Below, piece after piece: positions 8,486 to 16,828 of a stretch of 34,454 nucleotides of DNA. Within the stretch, counting starts at the first letter, position 1; every line of letters starts with the position of its first letter. Origin of the DNA: Candidatus Azambacteria bacterium (GTDB lineage Bacteria; Patescibacteriota; Minisyncoccia; GWC2-36-17; M10-OD1-4); assembly GCA_027048495.1 (NCBI GenBank), contig JALTWS010000041.1, forward strand, positions 1-34,454, read 5' to 3'. Below the pieces are notes generated by a model. That model made no database searches, was not told the origin of the DNA, and saw nothing but the letters and a program-made list of their open reading frames with translations. Both the position numbers and the translations under genes were made by a program.

Positions 8486-8521
8486 AAACAAAAAGGAGGT
8501 CTTAAGACCTCCTTTTTGTTT
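8486..8521 (+). terminator. Rho-independent terminator formed by a 36-bp perfect palindrome
   Basis: AAACAAAAAGGAGGTCTT|AAGACCTCCTTTTTGTTT, immediately after the peroxiredoxin stop. Confidence 0.85.
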
Positions 8522-8553
8522 TATAAATTTTAAAAAAATGTTATTATTTTTTT

Positions 8554-9414
8554 ATGGAAGATATTATTTTAAAAAATGAAGCGACAATAAGGCTTTCTTT
8601 TTTTGTTGGTGTTTTGTTTTTAATGGCTTTGTGGGAGGTTTTTTTGCCAAAAAGAAAACTTTTAGTTTCTAAAGCATTTCGTTGGGCAAATAACCTTTCC
8701 TTGGTATTTTTAAATACTTTTTTGCTGAGGCTTTTGTTTCCTGCGGCAGCAGTTGGGGTTGCAGTCTTTGCAGAGAATACGGGCTGGGGAATATTTAACT
8801 ATTTTGATTTTCCTTTTTGGGTTGCTGTGATTTTTTCTGTTGTTTTTTTGGATTTGGTTATATATTTGCAACATGTTATGTTCCATGCTGTTCCTTTGCT
8901 TTGGCGTTTGCATAGGGTACATCATGCGGATCTGGATATTGATGTTACAACTGGAGCAAGATTTCATCCATTTGAAATAATACTTTCTATGCTTATTAAA
9001 TTTTCTGCTATAGTTATTTTAGGAGCTCCTGCTTTGGCTGTTGTTATTTTTGAGATTATTTTAAATGCTATGGCTATGTTTAACCATAGCAATGTGAGAA
9101 TGTTTTTTTGGTTGGATTCTTTTTTAAGGCTTTTTGTTGTAACTCCAGATATGCACAGGGTGCATCACTCAATAAAAACACAAGAAACAAACAGCAATTT
9201 TGGGTTTAATCTTTCTTTGTGGGATAGGATATTTGGAACTTACAAAGCGCAACCAGATGAGGGGCATACCGGCATGACCATCGGCATAAGTGCTTTCAGA
9301 GACAAAAAAATATGCGATCGTTTGGATAATATGCTTTTTTTGCCTTTTTTTGGAAAAGGAGTAGAGGATTATGCAATAAACCGTAGAAAATTTTCAAATG
9401 GAAAAGAAAACTAA
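8554..9414 (+). CDS. Sterol desaturase / fatty acid hydroxylase family membrane protein
   Basis: Histidine boxes 'QHVMFHAVPLLWRLHRVHHAD' and 'PDMHRVHHS' with multiple TM segments. Confidence 0.92.
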   Translation: MEDIILKNEATIRLSFFVGVLFLMALWEVFLPKRKLLVSKAFRWANNLSLVFLNTFLLRLLFPAAAVGVAVFAENTGWGIFNYFDFPFWVAVIFSVVFLDLVIYLQHVMFHAVPLLWRLHRVHHADLDIDVTTGARFHPFEIILSMLIKFSAIVILGAPALAVVIFEIILNAMAMFNHSNVRMFFWLDSFLRLFVVTPDMHRVHHSIKTQETNSNFGFNLSLWDRIFGTYKAQPDEGHTGMTIGISAFRDKKICDRLDNMLFLPFFGKGVEDYAINRRKFSNGKEN

Positions 9415-10036
9415 AAATAGAGTAAAAATTTTTATAGCTTTAGCTTTAGGAACGGCGGCTTTTATTTTTATTTCCCAACTTTCTCAAAAGTATAACGAGG
9501 AATTAAAATATATTGTTGATATGGGAGGCATCTGGGGGATGTTAGCCTATGTTTTTTTGATTTTTTTGGCTATTGTTATTGCTCCTTTGGGAATGGGGTT
9601 TTTACTTCCTGTTGCTTCCAATGTATGGGGGCCTTTTGTTACAGGTACTCTAAGTATAATTGGTTGGATACTTGGCGCTGTGGTTGCTTTTTTTCTGGCA
9701 AGAAAATACGGAAGACCTTTGGTTGAAAAATTTTTTTCAAAAGAACAGCTTGAAAAAGTGGAAAAATTGCTTCCTGAAAGCTATACTTTCCTTACCATGG
9801 TTTTTTTAAGAATTGCTCTTCCAGTGGATATTTTAAGTTATATTTTAGGACTTTTTCGTTTTATAAAGTTTAGAACTTATTTTTTTGCTACTTTGATAGG
9901 AATATCTCCTTTCAGCTACATATTTGCTTATTCTGCTGTTTTACCTTTGGAACTTCAAATTGCAATTGGTGTTTTGGGGACAGTGGTTCTTGTTTGGGGG
10001 GTTTATTTTTTAAAAAAGCATTATTTTAAAAAGTAG
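9398..10036 (+). CDS. VTT-domain (TVP38/DedA-like) membrane protein
   Basis: 'LPVASNVWGPFVTGTLSIIGWILGAVVAFFLARKYGRPLVEKFF' and 'FLRIALPVDILSYILGLF'. Confidence 0.88.
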   Translation: MEKKTKNRVKIFIALALGTAAFIFISQLSQKYNEELKYIVDMGGIWGMLAYVFLIFLAIVIAPLGMGFLLPVASNVWGPFVTGTLSIIGWILGAVVAFFLARKYGRPLVEKFFSKEQLEKVEKLLPESYTFLTMVFLRIALPVDILSYILGLFRFIKFRTYFFATLIGISPFSYIFAYSAVLPLELQIAIGVLGTVVLVWGVYFLKKHYFKK

Positions 10037-10058
10037 TTTATTTTGTTACAATAAGAGC

Positions 10059-10436
10059 ATGATAAGTTTTTTGGGAAAAAATAAATTAGCTTTTGTTGCT
10101 TTGTTTTTGGTTTTTATTTCTGTTTTTTTGTCTTTGCTTTGCGGGCATCTTATGGTTTTTGACAGGTTTGGGTGTGTTTCAAAAAGCCTTGGCGGAGCGT
10201 TTTATAACAGCAAGCACACAAGTGAGGTTGATATTTTTGCCGTTGCTTCGCCGTTTTTTATGTTTTTTGTATTTTTTGCAAAGGTTTTTCTGCAAAAGCA
10301 AAACAAAAAGCCAACACGACCTATTTTTTTCTTTTTTGTTAAATTTTCAGATTTTTTGTTTAAAATAAATTATCATTTGATTTTAGCTTTCAGAAAAGGG
10401 AGGCTAAACCCAAGAATTTATAACATAGTTTTTTAG
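10059..10436 (+). CDS. Hypothetical membrane protein
   Basis: 125 aa, two predicted hydrophobic segments; in operon order. Confidence 0.5.
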   Translation: MISFLGKNKLAFVALFLVFISVFLSLLCGHLMVFDRFGCVSKSLGGAFYNSKHTSEVDIFAVASPFFMFFVFFAKVFLQKQNKKPTRPIFFFFVKFSDFLFKINYHLILAFRKGRLNPRIYNIVF

Positions 10437-10472
10437 GTAAGGATTTGTTAATAATTAGCCTAAAAAACTATG
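10424..10472. repeat. Inverted repeat bridging a stop codon and the next start codon
   Basis: CATAGTTTTTTAGG (10424-10437) / CCTAAAAAACTATG (10459-10472); left arm contains the TAG of the upstream ORF, right arm contains the ATG at 10470. Confidence 0.85.
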
Positions 10473-11033
10473 GACAATATAGATGAGGAGATCAAAAAGA
10501 CAGAAGAGAAAATAAAATCTCTTAAAAAAGAACACAAAAAAATAGACGAAAAAGTAGATTTTAAAACAACGGTATTTTCTTTGGTTTTTGTGGTGTTGCT
10601 TGTTTTTGGAGTAATCTATTTTTTAGATGATCAAAGCGGCAGTGAAAATAAAAAGGCAGATACTAAAACTTCAGAGCTTGTTTCAAAAAGAGGCGTGCAT
10701 CTTCATCCTAATGTGAAAATAACTATAAAAGGAGAAAATGTCATAATACCGCCAAACACAGGAATAAGGCCAGACGGCTTTCATGAACCGATGCATACTC
10801 ATGATGCTTCAGGAACAATTCATATTGAAATACCAGGAAGAGTATCGTCTGATGATTTAGTTTTGGAAAGGTTTTTTAAGATTTGGGGAAAAACCTTCAA
10901 TGAAAACTGCATATTTGAGAATTGCAATGGAGAAAAAGGAACTTTAAAGATGCTGGTAAATGGCAAAGAAAATACGGAGTTTGAAAAGTATTCATTAAGG
11001 GACAAAGACAAAATAGAAATAATATTTGAGTAA
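10470..11033 (+). CDS. Membrane-anchored hypothetical protein with His-rich extracytoplasmic domain
   Basis: N-terminal coiled coil, one TM segment, then 'GVHLHPNVKITIKGENVIIPPNTGIRPDGFHEPMHTHDASGTIHIEIP'. Confidence 0.7.
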   Translation: MDNIDEEIKKTEEKIKSLKKEHKKIDEKVDFKTTVFSLVFVVLLVFGVIYFLDDQSGSENKKADTKTSELVSKRGVHLHPNVKITIKGENVIIPPNTGIRPDGFHEPMHTHDASGTIHIEIPGRVSSDDLVLERFFKIWGKTFNENCIFENCNGEKGTLKMLVNGKENTEFEKYSLRDKDKIEIIFE

Positions 11034-11091
11034 GCTTTGCTTTTGTCTTTATTTTTGTTACAATAATTGTGTAATAATTTAATCAAAAACA

Positions 11092-11931
11092 ATGAACGAT
11101 ATAGACAAACAAATAAAAGAAGCAGAAGAAAGGTTAAAGGAGCTGAAAGCCCAAAAAATTGCCGCTTCTGAGAATGCAGAAGGCGCTTCTGTTTCTTCAC
11201 AGCAAAATCCTTATGCTGTGCCTGTAGCTATTTTAGTGGCTGGGCTTTTAATAGCCGGAGCTGTGTTTTATTCTGGCGGTTCTGGAGGACAACAGGCAGG
11301 AAATGTTGTAGACCCAACAAACCCTACAACTCCAACTCCAAGGCCATCTAGTGGTAATGTGGATAATATAAGGCCAATTACCGAAAAAGACCACATAAGA
11401 GGGGACAGAAATGCTCCGATTAAAATAGTTGAGTTTTCTGATTTTGAATGTCCTTTTTGCAAGAGGTTTCATTCCACTATGCAAAGGGTTATGGACGAAT
11501 ATGGAAAAGACGGAAAAGTTGCTTGGGTTTATAGGCACTTTCCTTTAGATTCTATTCACCCGTTCAAAGCAAGAAATGAAGCAAAAGCATCAGAATGCGC
11601 AAATGAACTTGGTGGAAATGAAGCGTTTTGGAAGTATGCGGATAAAATATTTGAAATAACTCCGTCAAACAATCAGCTTGACCAGTCTTTGCTTCCTCAA
11701 ATAGCAGAGGACATAGGGCTTGACAGAGCAAAGTTTGAAGAATGTATGAAAAGCACAAAATATGATCAGCATATAGAAGAGGACTTGCAAGATGCTATTG
11801 CATCTGGAGGCACAGGAACTCCTTATAGTGTTTTGATAGCTGAAGATGGTAAAAAATATCCAATATCAGGCGCTCAACCTTACTCTGCTGTTAAAGCTGT
11901 TATTGATATAGCTTTAAAATCTTCTCAATAA
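11092..11931 (+). CDS. DsbA-family thioredoxin-fold protein, membrane anchored
   Basis: 'RGDRNAPIKIVEFSDFECPFCKRFHSTMQRVMDEYGKDGKVAWVYRHFPL'; C-terminal cis-Pro region 'GTGTPYSVLIAEDGK'. Confidence 0.93.
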   Translation: MNDIDKQIKEAEERLKELKAQKIAASENAEGASVSSQQNPYAVPVAILVAGLLIAGAVFYSGGSGGQQAGNVVDPTNPTTPTPRPSSGNVDNIRPITEKDHIRGDRNAPIKIVEFSDFECPFCKRFHSTMQRVMDEYGKDGKVAWVYRHFPLDSIHPFKARNEAKASECANELGGNEAFWKYADKIFEITPSNNQLDQSLLPQIAEDIGLDRAKFEECMKSTKYDQHIEEDLQDAIASGGTGTPYSVLIAEDGKKYPISGAQPYSAVKAVIDIALKSSQ

Positions 11932-11949
11932 AAAACTAAAGCTTTAAAA

Positions 11950-12510
11950 ATGAATATAGTTAAAAATGCTGTTCAAATTGTCCTGAAAGAAAAAAAGTAT
12001 ATATTTTCTACTGTTTTTGTAGGTTTGTTTTTGTTTGTTTTGGCAACGTGGCTTGCAAATATAAGACTTATATTTACTGTTTTTGCTGATTCTGGAGCTC
12101 CTTTTTTTGACAAGCTAAAGCTTTTGGTTGCTCTTTTTGGTTCTTTGGCAACTAACTTTACAGTGCTTGCGGCTTCTTACACTTTTTTGATAGCTGTTTT
12201 GTTTGGGCTTAATGTTTCCATGCTTGCTTTTTATATTTCAAAAAACAAAAAAATAGCTGAAAAAAGCGGAGTGGTAGGCTTTGGTGGTTTGGTAAGCGGA
12301 GTGTTTGGAGTAGGATGTGCCACTTGTGGAACGCTTATAGTTGGTTCTTTGCTTGCTATGATTGGAGTTGGAGGAGTGCTTGCTTATTTTCCTTTTGGCG
12401 GACAAGAGTTTGGCATATTGGGGGTCATTTTACTTTTGTTTTCAATTTATTTGATTTCAAAAAAAATAAGCAAGCCGGCAGTGTGCAAGGCGCCTTCCAA
12501 AAAGCAGTAA
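11950..12510 (+). CDS. Hypothetical membrane protein with conserved CATC motif
   Basis: 186 aa polytopic; 'GLVSGVFGVGCATCGTLIVGSLLAMIGVGG'. Confidence 0.65.
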   Translation: MNIVKNAVQIVLKEKKYIFSTVFVGLFLFVLATWLANIRLIFTVFADSGAPFFDKLKLLVALFGSLATNFTVLAASYTFLIAVLFGLNVSMLAFYISKNKKIAEKSGVVGFGGLVSGVFGVGCATCGTLIVGSLLAMIGVGGVLAYFPFGGQEFGILGVILLLFSIYLISKKISKPAVCKAPSKKQ

Positions 12511-12535
12511 TTTATAATTAAACTAATATAGTGTT

Positions 12536-12934
12536 ATGAATCAGACAACATTAGCATCTTTGACAATAGCGGTTGGACTTGTTGTTGCGGCGTTTATTTT
12601 TGCAGATAAAAAGAACATTGATAGCGCAACTCCAAAAACAAGAACTTTCAATGTTGTTATGGAAAATAACAGATACAACCCATCAACTATAAGGGTAAAT
12701 CTTGGAGATACTGTTGTTTTGAAGCTTGAAAACAGAGATACTGTTGCTCATGCTGTTGAGATACCAGATTTTGGAGTTTCTTTGCCCGGAGGACATCTTC
12801 AGCCCGGACAGAAAGCAACTTTGACTTTTTTGGCAAACAAAAAAACAAAGGTTGATGCGGCTGTATGTGGAGGACTAAATCCAACGGACAAAACAGATGA
12901 TCATGGAGAAGAGTTAATAATAGAGGTTTTGTAG
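12536..12934 (+). CDS. Cupredoxin-domain protein (plastocyanin-like)
   Basis: 'VVMENNRYNPSTIRVNLGDTVVLKLENRDTVAHAVEIPDFG...'; His, Cys and second His present, no obvious Met ligand. Confidence 0.82.
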   Translation: MNQTTLASLTIAVGLVVAAFIFADKKNIDSATPKTRTFNVVMENNRYNPSTIRVNLGDTVVLKLENRDTVAHAVEIPDFGVSLPGGHLQPGQKATLTFLANKKTKVDAAVCGGLNPTDKTDDHGEELIIEVL

Positions 12935-12992
12935 TTTGACTTAAAAATAATTTTTGATTAAACTTAAGCTAATAATAATTAAATAAAAAATT

Positions 12993-13814
12993 ATGAATAA
13001 CAAATACATAATAGCTATAATTTCAATTATAATAGTTGTTGGAGTTGTTTGGGTCATAGCAGGGAAAGACAAAGACGATATAACAGTTAACGCTCCTGCT
13101 CCAGCTGATGTTTCTACTCATTCAGAAGAAAAAGGAAATGGAGCTAATTTTTCCAATACTCCAGTATCTGAGGATTATGTATCTGTGAAAAATCAAGCTT
13201 TAAGTGGAAACACAATAACAGTAAGCGAAGTTAGCTTGTCAGAGCCGGGGTTTGTTGCAATTCATATGGATAACAACGGCAAACCGGGAAGAGTTATAGG
13301 AAAAAGCGGCGTTTTGACTGCGGGAATAATAAATGATCTTAACATAACTTTAGAAGAAACTGTAAGTGGAGGAGTTGTGCTTTATGCAATGTTGCACAAA
13401 GATGCAAACAACAACGGAATTTTTGACTTTCCGGGGGCAGACACTCCTGTGAAGAGCAATAACTTTATTGCTAAGTTTAAGATTTTAGGAGATGAGCAAA
13501 GCCAACCTGAGCAACAACAAGGAGCACAACAAAATGATTCTTCTAGTGTAAAAGAGTTAAATATGGTTTCTGGAAATTTGTTTTTTACTCCTGACAATTT
13601 AGAATTAAAAAAAGGACAGCCGGTTAGGATAACTTTTCAAAATACAGGTATCCATACATTTACAATAGATGAGCTTGGTGTTGACGTTCCTTTAAGAGGA
13701 CCTTCAGCTGTGGTTGATTTTACTCCAAACAAAGAAGGGCAGTTTGAATATTATTGTGCAATACCAGGACATAGGGAAGGAGGAATGTTGGGTGACTTGA
13801 CCGTTGTAAACTAA
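12993..13814 (+). CDS. Membrane-anchored DUF7282-like plus cupredoxin protein
   Basis: 'VSLSEPGFVAIHMDNNGKPGRVIGKSGVLTAG...' followed by a cupredoxin domain ending 'YYCAIPGHREGGMLGDLTVV' (complete type-1 Cu ligand pattern C..H....M). Confidence 0.85.
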   Translation: MNNKYIIAIISIIIVVGVVWVIAGKDKDDITVNAPAPADVSTHSEEKGNGANFSNTPVSEDYVSVKNQALSGNTITVSEVSLSEPGFVAIHMDNNGKPGRVIGKSGVLTAGIINDLNITLEETVSGGVVLYAMLHKDANNNGIFDFPGADTPVKSNNFIAKFKILGDEQSQPEQQQGAQQNDSSSVKELNMVSGNLFFTPDNLELKKGQPVRITFQNTGIHTFTIDELGVDVPLRGPSAVVDFTPNKEGQFEYYCAIPGHREGGMLGDLTVVN

Positions 13815-13821
13815 CTTTGCA

Positions 13822-13857
13822 AAAAACAAAAACGCCTAAAAAGGCGTTTTTGTTTTT
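13822..13857 (+). terminator. Rho-independent terminator
   Basis: AAAAACAAAAACGCCT aaaa AGGCGTTTTTGTTTTT, 16-bp stem. Confidence 0.9.
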
Positions 13858-13911
13858 GATGCTTTTGTATTATACTTACAAATAAGATAAATTAATATTA
13901 AATTTAAAAAT

Positions 13912-14295
13912 ATGAGCTATGGTTATAAAAAACAGCTGGACATTCCATTTGAAGAGGCTGTAGAAAAAACAAAAAAAGCGTTGGCAGAAGAAGGTTTTGG
14001 TATATTAACTGAAATAGATGTAAAGACAACTCTTAAAAACAAAATTAATGTTGATTATGAAGAGTATGTAATATTGGGCGCTTGCAACCCTCCTTTTGCG
14101 TATAAGGCTTTGCAGGCTGAAAAAGAAATTGGTCTTCTTTTGCCTTGTAATGTTATCGTTTACAAAGAAGGCGACAGCGTATTTGTTTCTGCTGTTGTTC
14201 CAACAGTTGCTATGGGTATGATAAAAAACGACGAGCTTGCTAAAATAGCAATAGAAGTGGAAGAGAAATTAAAAAGGGCAATAGACAATATATGA
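13912..14295 (+). CDS. DUF302 domain protein
   Basis: 'FEEAVEKTKKALAEEGFGILTEIDVKTTLKNKINVDYEEYVILGACNPPFAYKALQAEKEIGLLLPCNVIVYKEGDSVFVSAV'. Confidence 0.93.
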   Translation: MSYGYKKQLDIPFEEAVEKTKKALAEEGFGILTEIDVKTTLKNKINVDYEEYVILGACNPPFAYKALQAEKEIGLLLPCNVIVYKEGDSVFVSAVVPTVAMGMIKNDELAKIAIEVEEKLKRAIDNI

Positions 14296-15254
14296 TAGAC
14301 AACAATAAATTAAAAATCTGGCTTGTTACTTCTGCGTTCTTTTTGTTTTCTATTATCTTAATAGGCTTATTTAGCTTATGGACATCTCCACAGTTTACTC
14401 CCGGATTTGCTTTGGCATTTTTAGCGGGGCTTTCTATGATCTTTCTGCCTTGTACATTTCCTTTGGTTTTTATTATAGTTCCGCTTGCATTATCAAGAAA
14501 AACAGGTAAAGGGCTTGGTATGGCATTGTTTTTTGGTCTTGGCTTAATACTAACATTTTCAATTTATGGAATGGCTTTGGGCTGGCTGGGAGGCTTTGTT
14601 GAGCTTTACAAGGTGATAAGTTATATGCTTCTTTTGGGAGGAATTGCGGCTATTGTGTTTGGTCTTTCAGAGCTTGGGCTTATAAAATTTAAGCTTCCGT
14701 TTAAGCAAACTATTTTACCTCAGTCTTTGCAAGGAAAAAACGATTATGTCAGAAGTTTCTTTTTGGGATTTTTCCTTGGCAATGCAGGGGTTGGGTGTCC
14801 AAACCCAGCTTTTTATATTCTTTTTGGATATGTTGCAACTTTGGGCATACCAACTGTTGGAGCTTCTTTGGGGGCTATACATGGCATAGGAAGAATGGTT
14901 CCTTTGTTGTTTTTGGTTGTTTTGGCCGTTTTGGGCATAAACGCTATGAATAAGCTAACTGCTTACAAAGAAAAAGTTCAAAGATGGGTTGCGTGGGCAC
15001 TTTTGGGCCTTGGAGCGTTTATTTTAAACTATGGAATATTCGGTATGGCTTGGTTTGAAGATTCTATAATTCACAAATCGTGGAACAAGTTTTTAGAATT
15101 TGTTGTTCCTACTATTGCAGAATCTGGAGCTATTGAGTCTTCTTTGCAAATACCTCCGGGAACGGGAGGTGTTGTGCCTTGGCTTGTTTTTGCCGGGATT
15201 ATAAGCATAGTTGTTTTATGGGACGCATTTAAAAGTAAGAAGAAAATGATATGA
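14292..15254 (+). CDS. CcdA/DsbD-type cytochrome c biogenesis transmembrane protein
   Basis: Polytopic; paired Cys motifs 'LPCTFPL' and 'GNAGVGCPNPAFYILFGYVA'. Confidence 0.85.
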   Translation: MIDNNKLKIWLVTSAFFLFSIILIGLFSLWTSPQFTPGFALAFLAGLSMIFLPCTFPLVFIIVPLALSRKTGKGLGMALFFGLGLILTFSIYGMALGWLGGFVELYKVISYMLLLGGIAAIVFGLSELGLIKFKLPFKQTILPQSLQGKNDYVRSFFLGFFLGNAGVGCPNPAFYILFGYVATLGIPTVGASLGAIHGIGRMVPLLFLVVLAVLGINAMNKLTAYKEKVQRWVAWALLGLGAFILNYGIFGMAWFEDSIIHKSWNKFLEFVVPTIAESGAIESSLQIPPGTGGVVPWLVFAGIISIVVLWDAFKSKKKMI

Positions 15255-15445
15255 GATTTTTAATCTATTTTTTGGGTATATTGTTTTTATTTTCAAATAA
15301 TGTTTTAGCTCATGGGATAGAAGAAAATGAAGCTGCAGAAAAGACAACTTCTTGGTTGGATTCTGATTGGATTGGTCCGGTGATCGCTGTTGTTGTTATA
15401 GTAATTGCGGTGTGGATTTCTCGTATTATCAAAAAAAGCAAATAG
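15251..15445 (+). CDS. Small membrane protein
   Basis: 64 aa with signal-like N-terminus and C-terminal TM; overlaps upstream stop by 4 bp. Confidence 0.55.
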   Translation: MRFLIYFLGILFLFSNNVLAHGIEENEAAEKTTSWLDSDWIGPVIAVVVIVIAVWISRIIKKSK

Positions 15446-15485
15446 TGATATAATTATTAATAGTAATAAAATAATAAACAAAGCT

Positions 15486-15737
15486 ATGATAAAAGTTACA
15501 CTTATTCGCCCTAATGGATGCCAGCATTGCGTTGCTGTCAAAGAGGTTTTAGAAAAATTAAAGTCTGAATATGACTTGACTGTTGAAGATATTGATATGG
15601 CAACAGAAGAAGGACAGGCGCTTGTTCAAAAGTACGGAATATTGTCCAGTCCTGGGATTTTGATAAACGATGAATTTTTTGCTATGGGCGGGGCAACAGA
15701 AGAGCAATTCAGAGAAAAATTTGAATCTTTAAAATAA
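15486..15737 (+). CDS. Glutaredoxin/thioredoxin-like protein
   Basis: ATG at 15486: 'MIKVTLIRPNGCQHCVAVKEVLEKL...LSSPGILINDEFFAMG' (CxxC and cis-Pro). The ORF track start at 15405 is probably too early. Confidence 0.85.
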   Translation: MIKVTLIRPNGCQHCVAVKEVLEKLKSEYDLTVEDIDMATEEGQALVQKYGILSSPGILINDEFFAMGGATEEQFREKFESLK

Positions 15738-15752
15738 TTATTAAAAAATAAA

Positions 15753-16043
15753 ATGGTAAAAAATAAAAAACTCTCAAGAATCTGTTGGAGCGTTGGGGTT
15801 TTTGCTGTTGCTTTTTATTTGCTTTCTATTTCGTGGAGACTGTTTTTAGTTTTGCCTGCTCAAAAAGTTTTTCATGTTCAGTTGCTTGAGGTGGTTTTAC
15901 CGGGCTTTGTTTGGATATCTTTTGGTTCGTTTTTGTGGGGAGCTTTTTTAAGCTTTCTTTATGGTTTTGTAGGGGCTAAAATATTTTGTTTTATCTACTC
16001 TTTTTTTGACAAACTTTTTAGCAAGTTTGAATCTAAAAAATAA
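15753..16043 (+). CDS. Hypothetical membrane protein
   Basis: 96 aa with two TM-like segments. Confidence 0.55.
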   Translation: MVKNKKLSRICWSVGVFAVAFYLLSISWRLFLVLPAQKVFHVQLLEVVLPGFVWISFGSFLWGAFLSFLYGFVGAKIFCFIYSFFDKLFSKFESKK

Positions 16044-16045
16044 TT

Positions 16046-16573
16046 ATGCAAAATAAAGTTTTAGACAAAAGCTTTTTTAAAAAAGACGCTTTTTTTGTTG
16101 CTGAAAATTTACTTGGCAAATATCTTGTAAGGAGATATCGTAAAAAAGAAATTGCTTTGAAAATAAATGAAGTTGAAATATACGATGGATTTGAGGATAA
16201 AGCTTCTCATGCAAGCAAAGGAAAGACAAAAAGAAATGCGCCAATGTTTAACGAAGGAGGAGTATTTTATGTATATTTAATATATGGTATGTATGATATG
16301 TTAAATGTTGTTTGTGGAAAAAAAGGACATCCTTCGGCTATTTTAATAAGAGGAGCAGGGAAGTTAAATGGTCCGGGAAAACTTACTAAATTTTTAAAAA
16401 TTAACAGATCATTTAACGGAAAAAAAATAAAGAAAAAAACAAAGCTTTGGATAGAAGATAGGGGAGAAGTTGTCTCCAAAAAAGATATTAAAAAAACACC
16501 GCGCATTGGTGTTGGCTATGCAGGAGAGATCTGGTCAAAAAAGCTTCTCAGGTATGTTTTAGAAAAAGAATAA
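16046..16573 (+). CDS. 3-methyladenine DNA glycosylase (AAG/MPG family)
   Basis: 'AENLLGKYLVRRY', 'INEVEIYDGFEDKASHASKGKTKRNAPMFNEGGVFYVYLIYGMYDMLNVV', 'AILIRGAGKLNGPGKLTK'. Confidence 0.93.
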   Translation: MQNKVLDKSFFKKDAFFVAENLLGKYLVRRYRKKEIALKINEVEIYDGFEDKASHASKGKTKRNAPMFNEGGVFYVYLIYGMYDMLNVVCGKKGHPSAILIRGAGKLNGPGKLTKFLKINRSFNGKKIKKKTKLWIEDRGEVVSKKDIKKTPRIGVGYAGEIWSKKLLRYVLEKE

Positions 16574-16670
16574 AAACTCTTTATTTTTTTGAAAAAATAT
16601 GCTACTATTTAAAACAAAGCTTTCAAGAAAGCTTTTTAGTTTTGTTTTTTGTTAATATTACAACTTATGC

Positions 16671-16743
16671 GCGCCCATAGCTCAGTTGGTAGAGCAACTG
16701 CCTTTTAAGCAGATGGTCCTAGGTTCGAGTCCTAGTGGGCGCA
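16671..16743 (+). tRNA. tRNA-Lys (anticodon TTT)
   Basis: Cloverleaf: acceptor GCGCCCA/TGGGCGC, D-arm GCTCAGTTGGTAGAGC, anticodon arm CTGCCTTTTAAGCAG, T-arm CTAGGTTCGAGTCCTAG; CCA not encoded. Confidence 0.96.
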
Positions 16744-16759
16744 CATACTATATTTCAGG

Positions 16760-16794
16760 ACAAAAAAGACGCTCAGGTAAAGCGTCTTTTTTGT
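16760..16794 (+). terminator. Terminator after tRNA-Lys
   Basis: ACAAAAAAGACGCT (16760-16773) / AGCGTCTTTTTTGT (16781-16794). Confidence 0.85.
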
Positions 16795-16828
16795 TTTGTT
16801 ATTATTTTGTGTTATTATTATAATTGTT

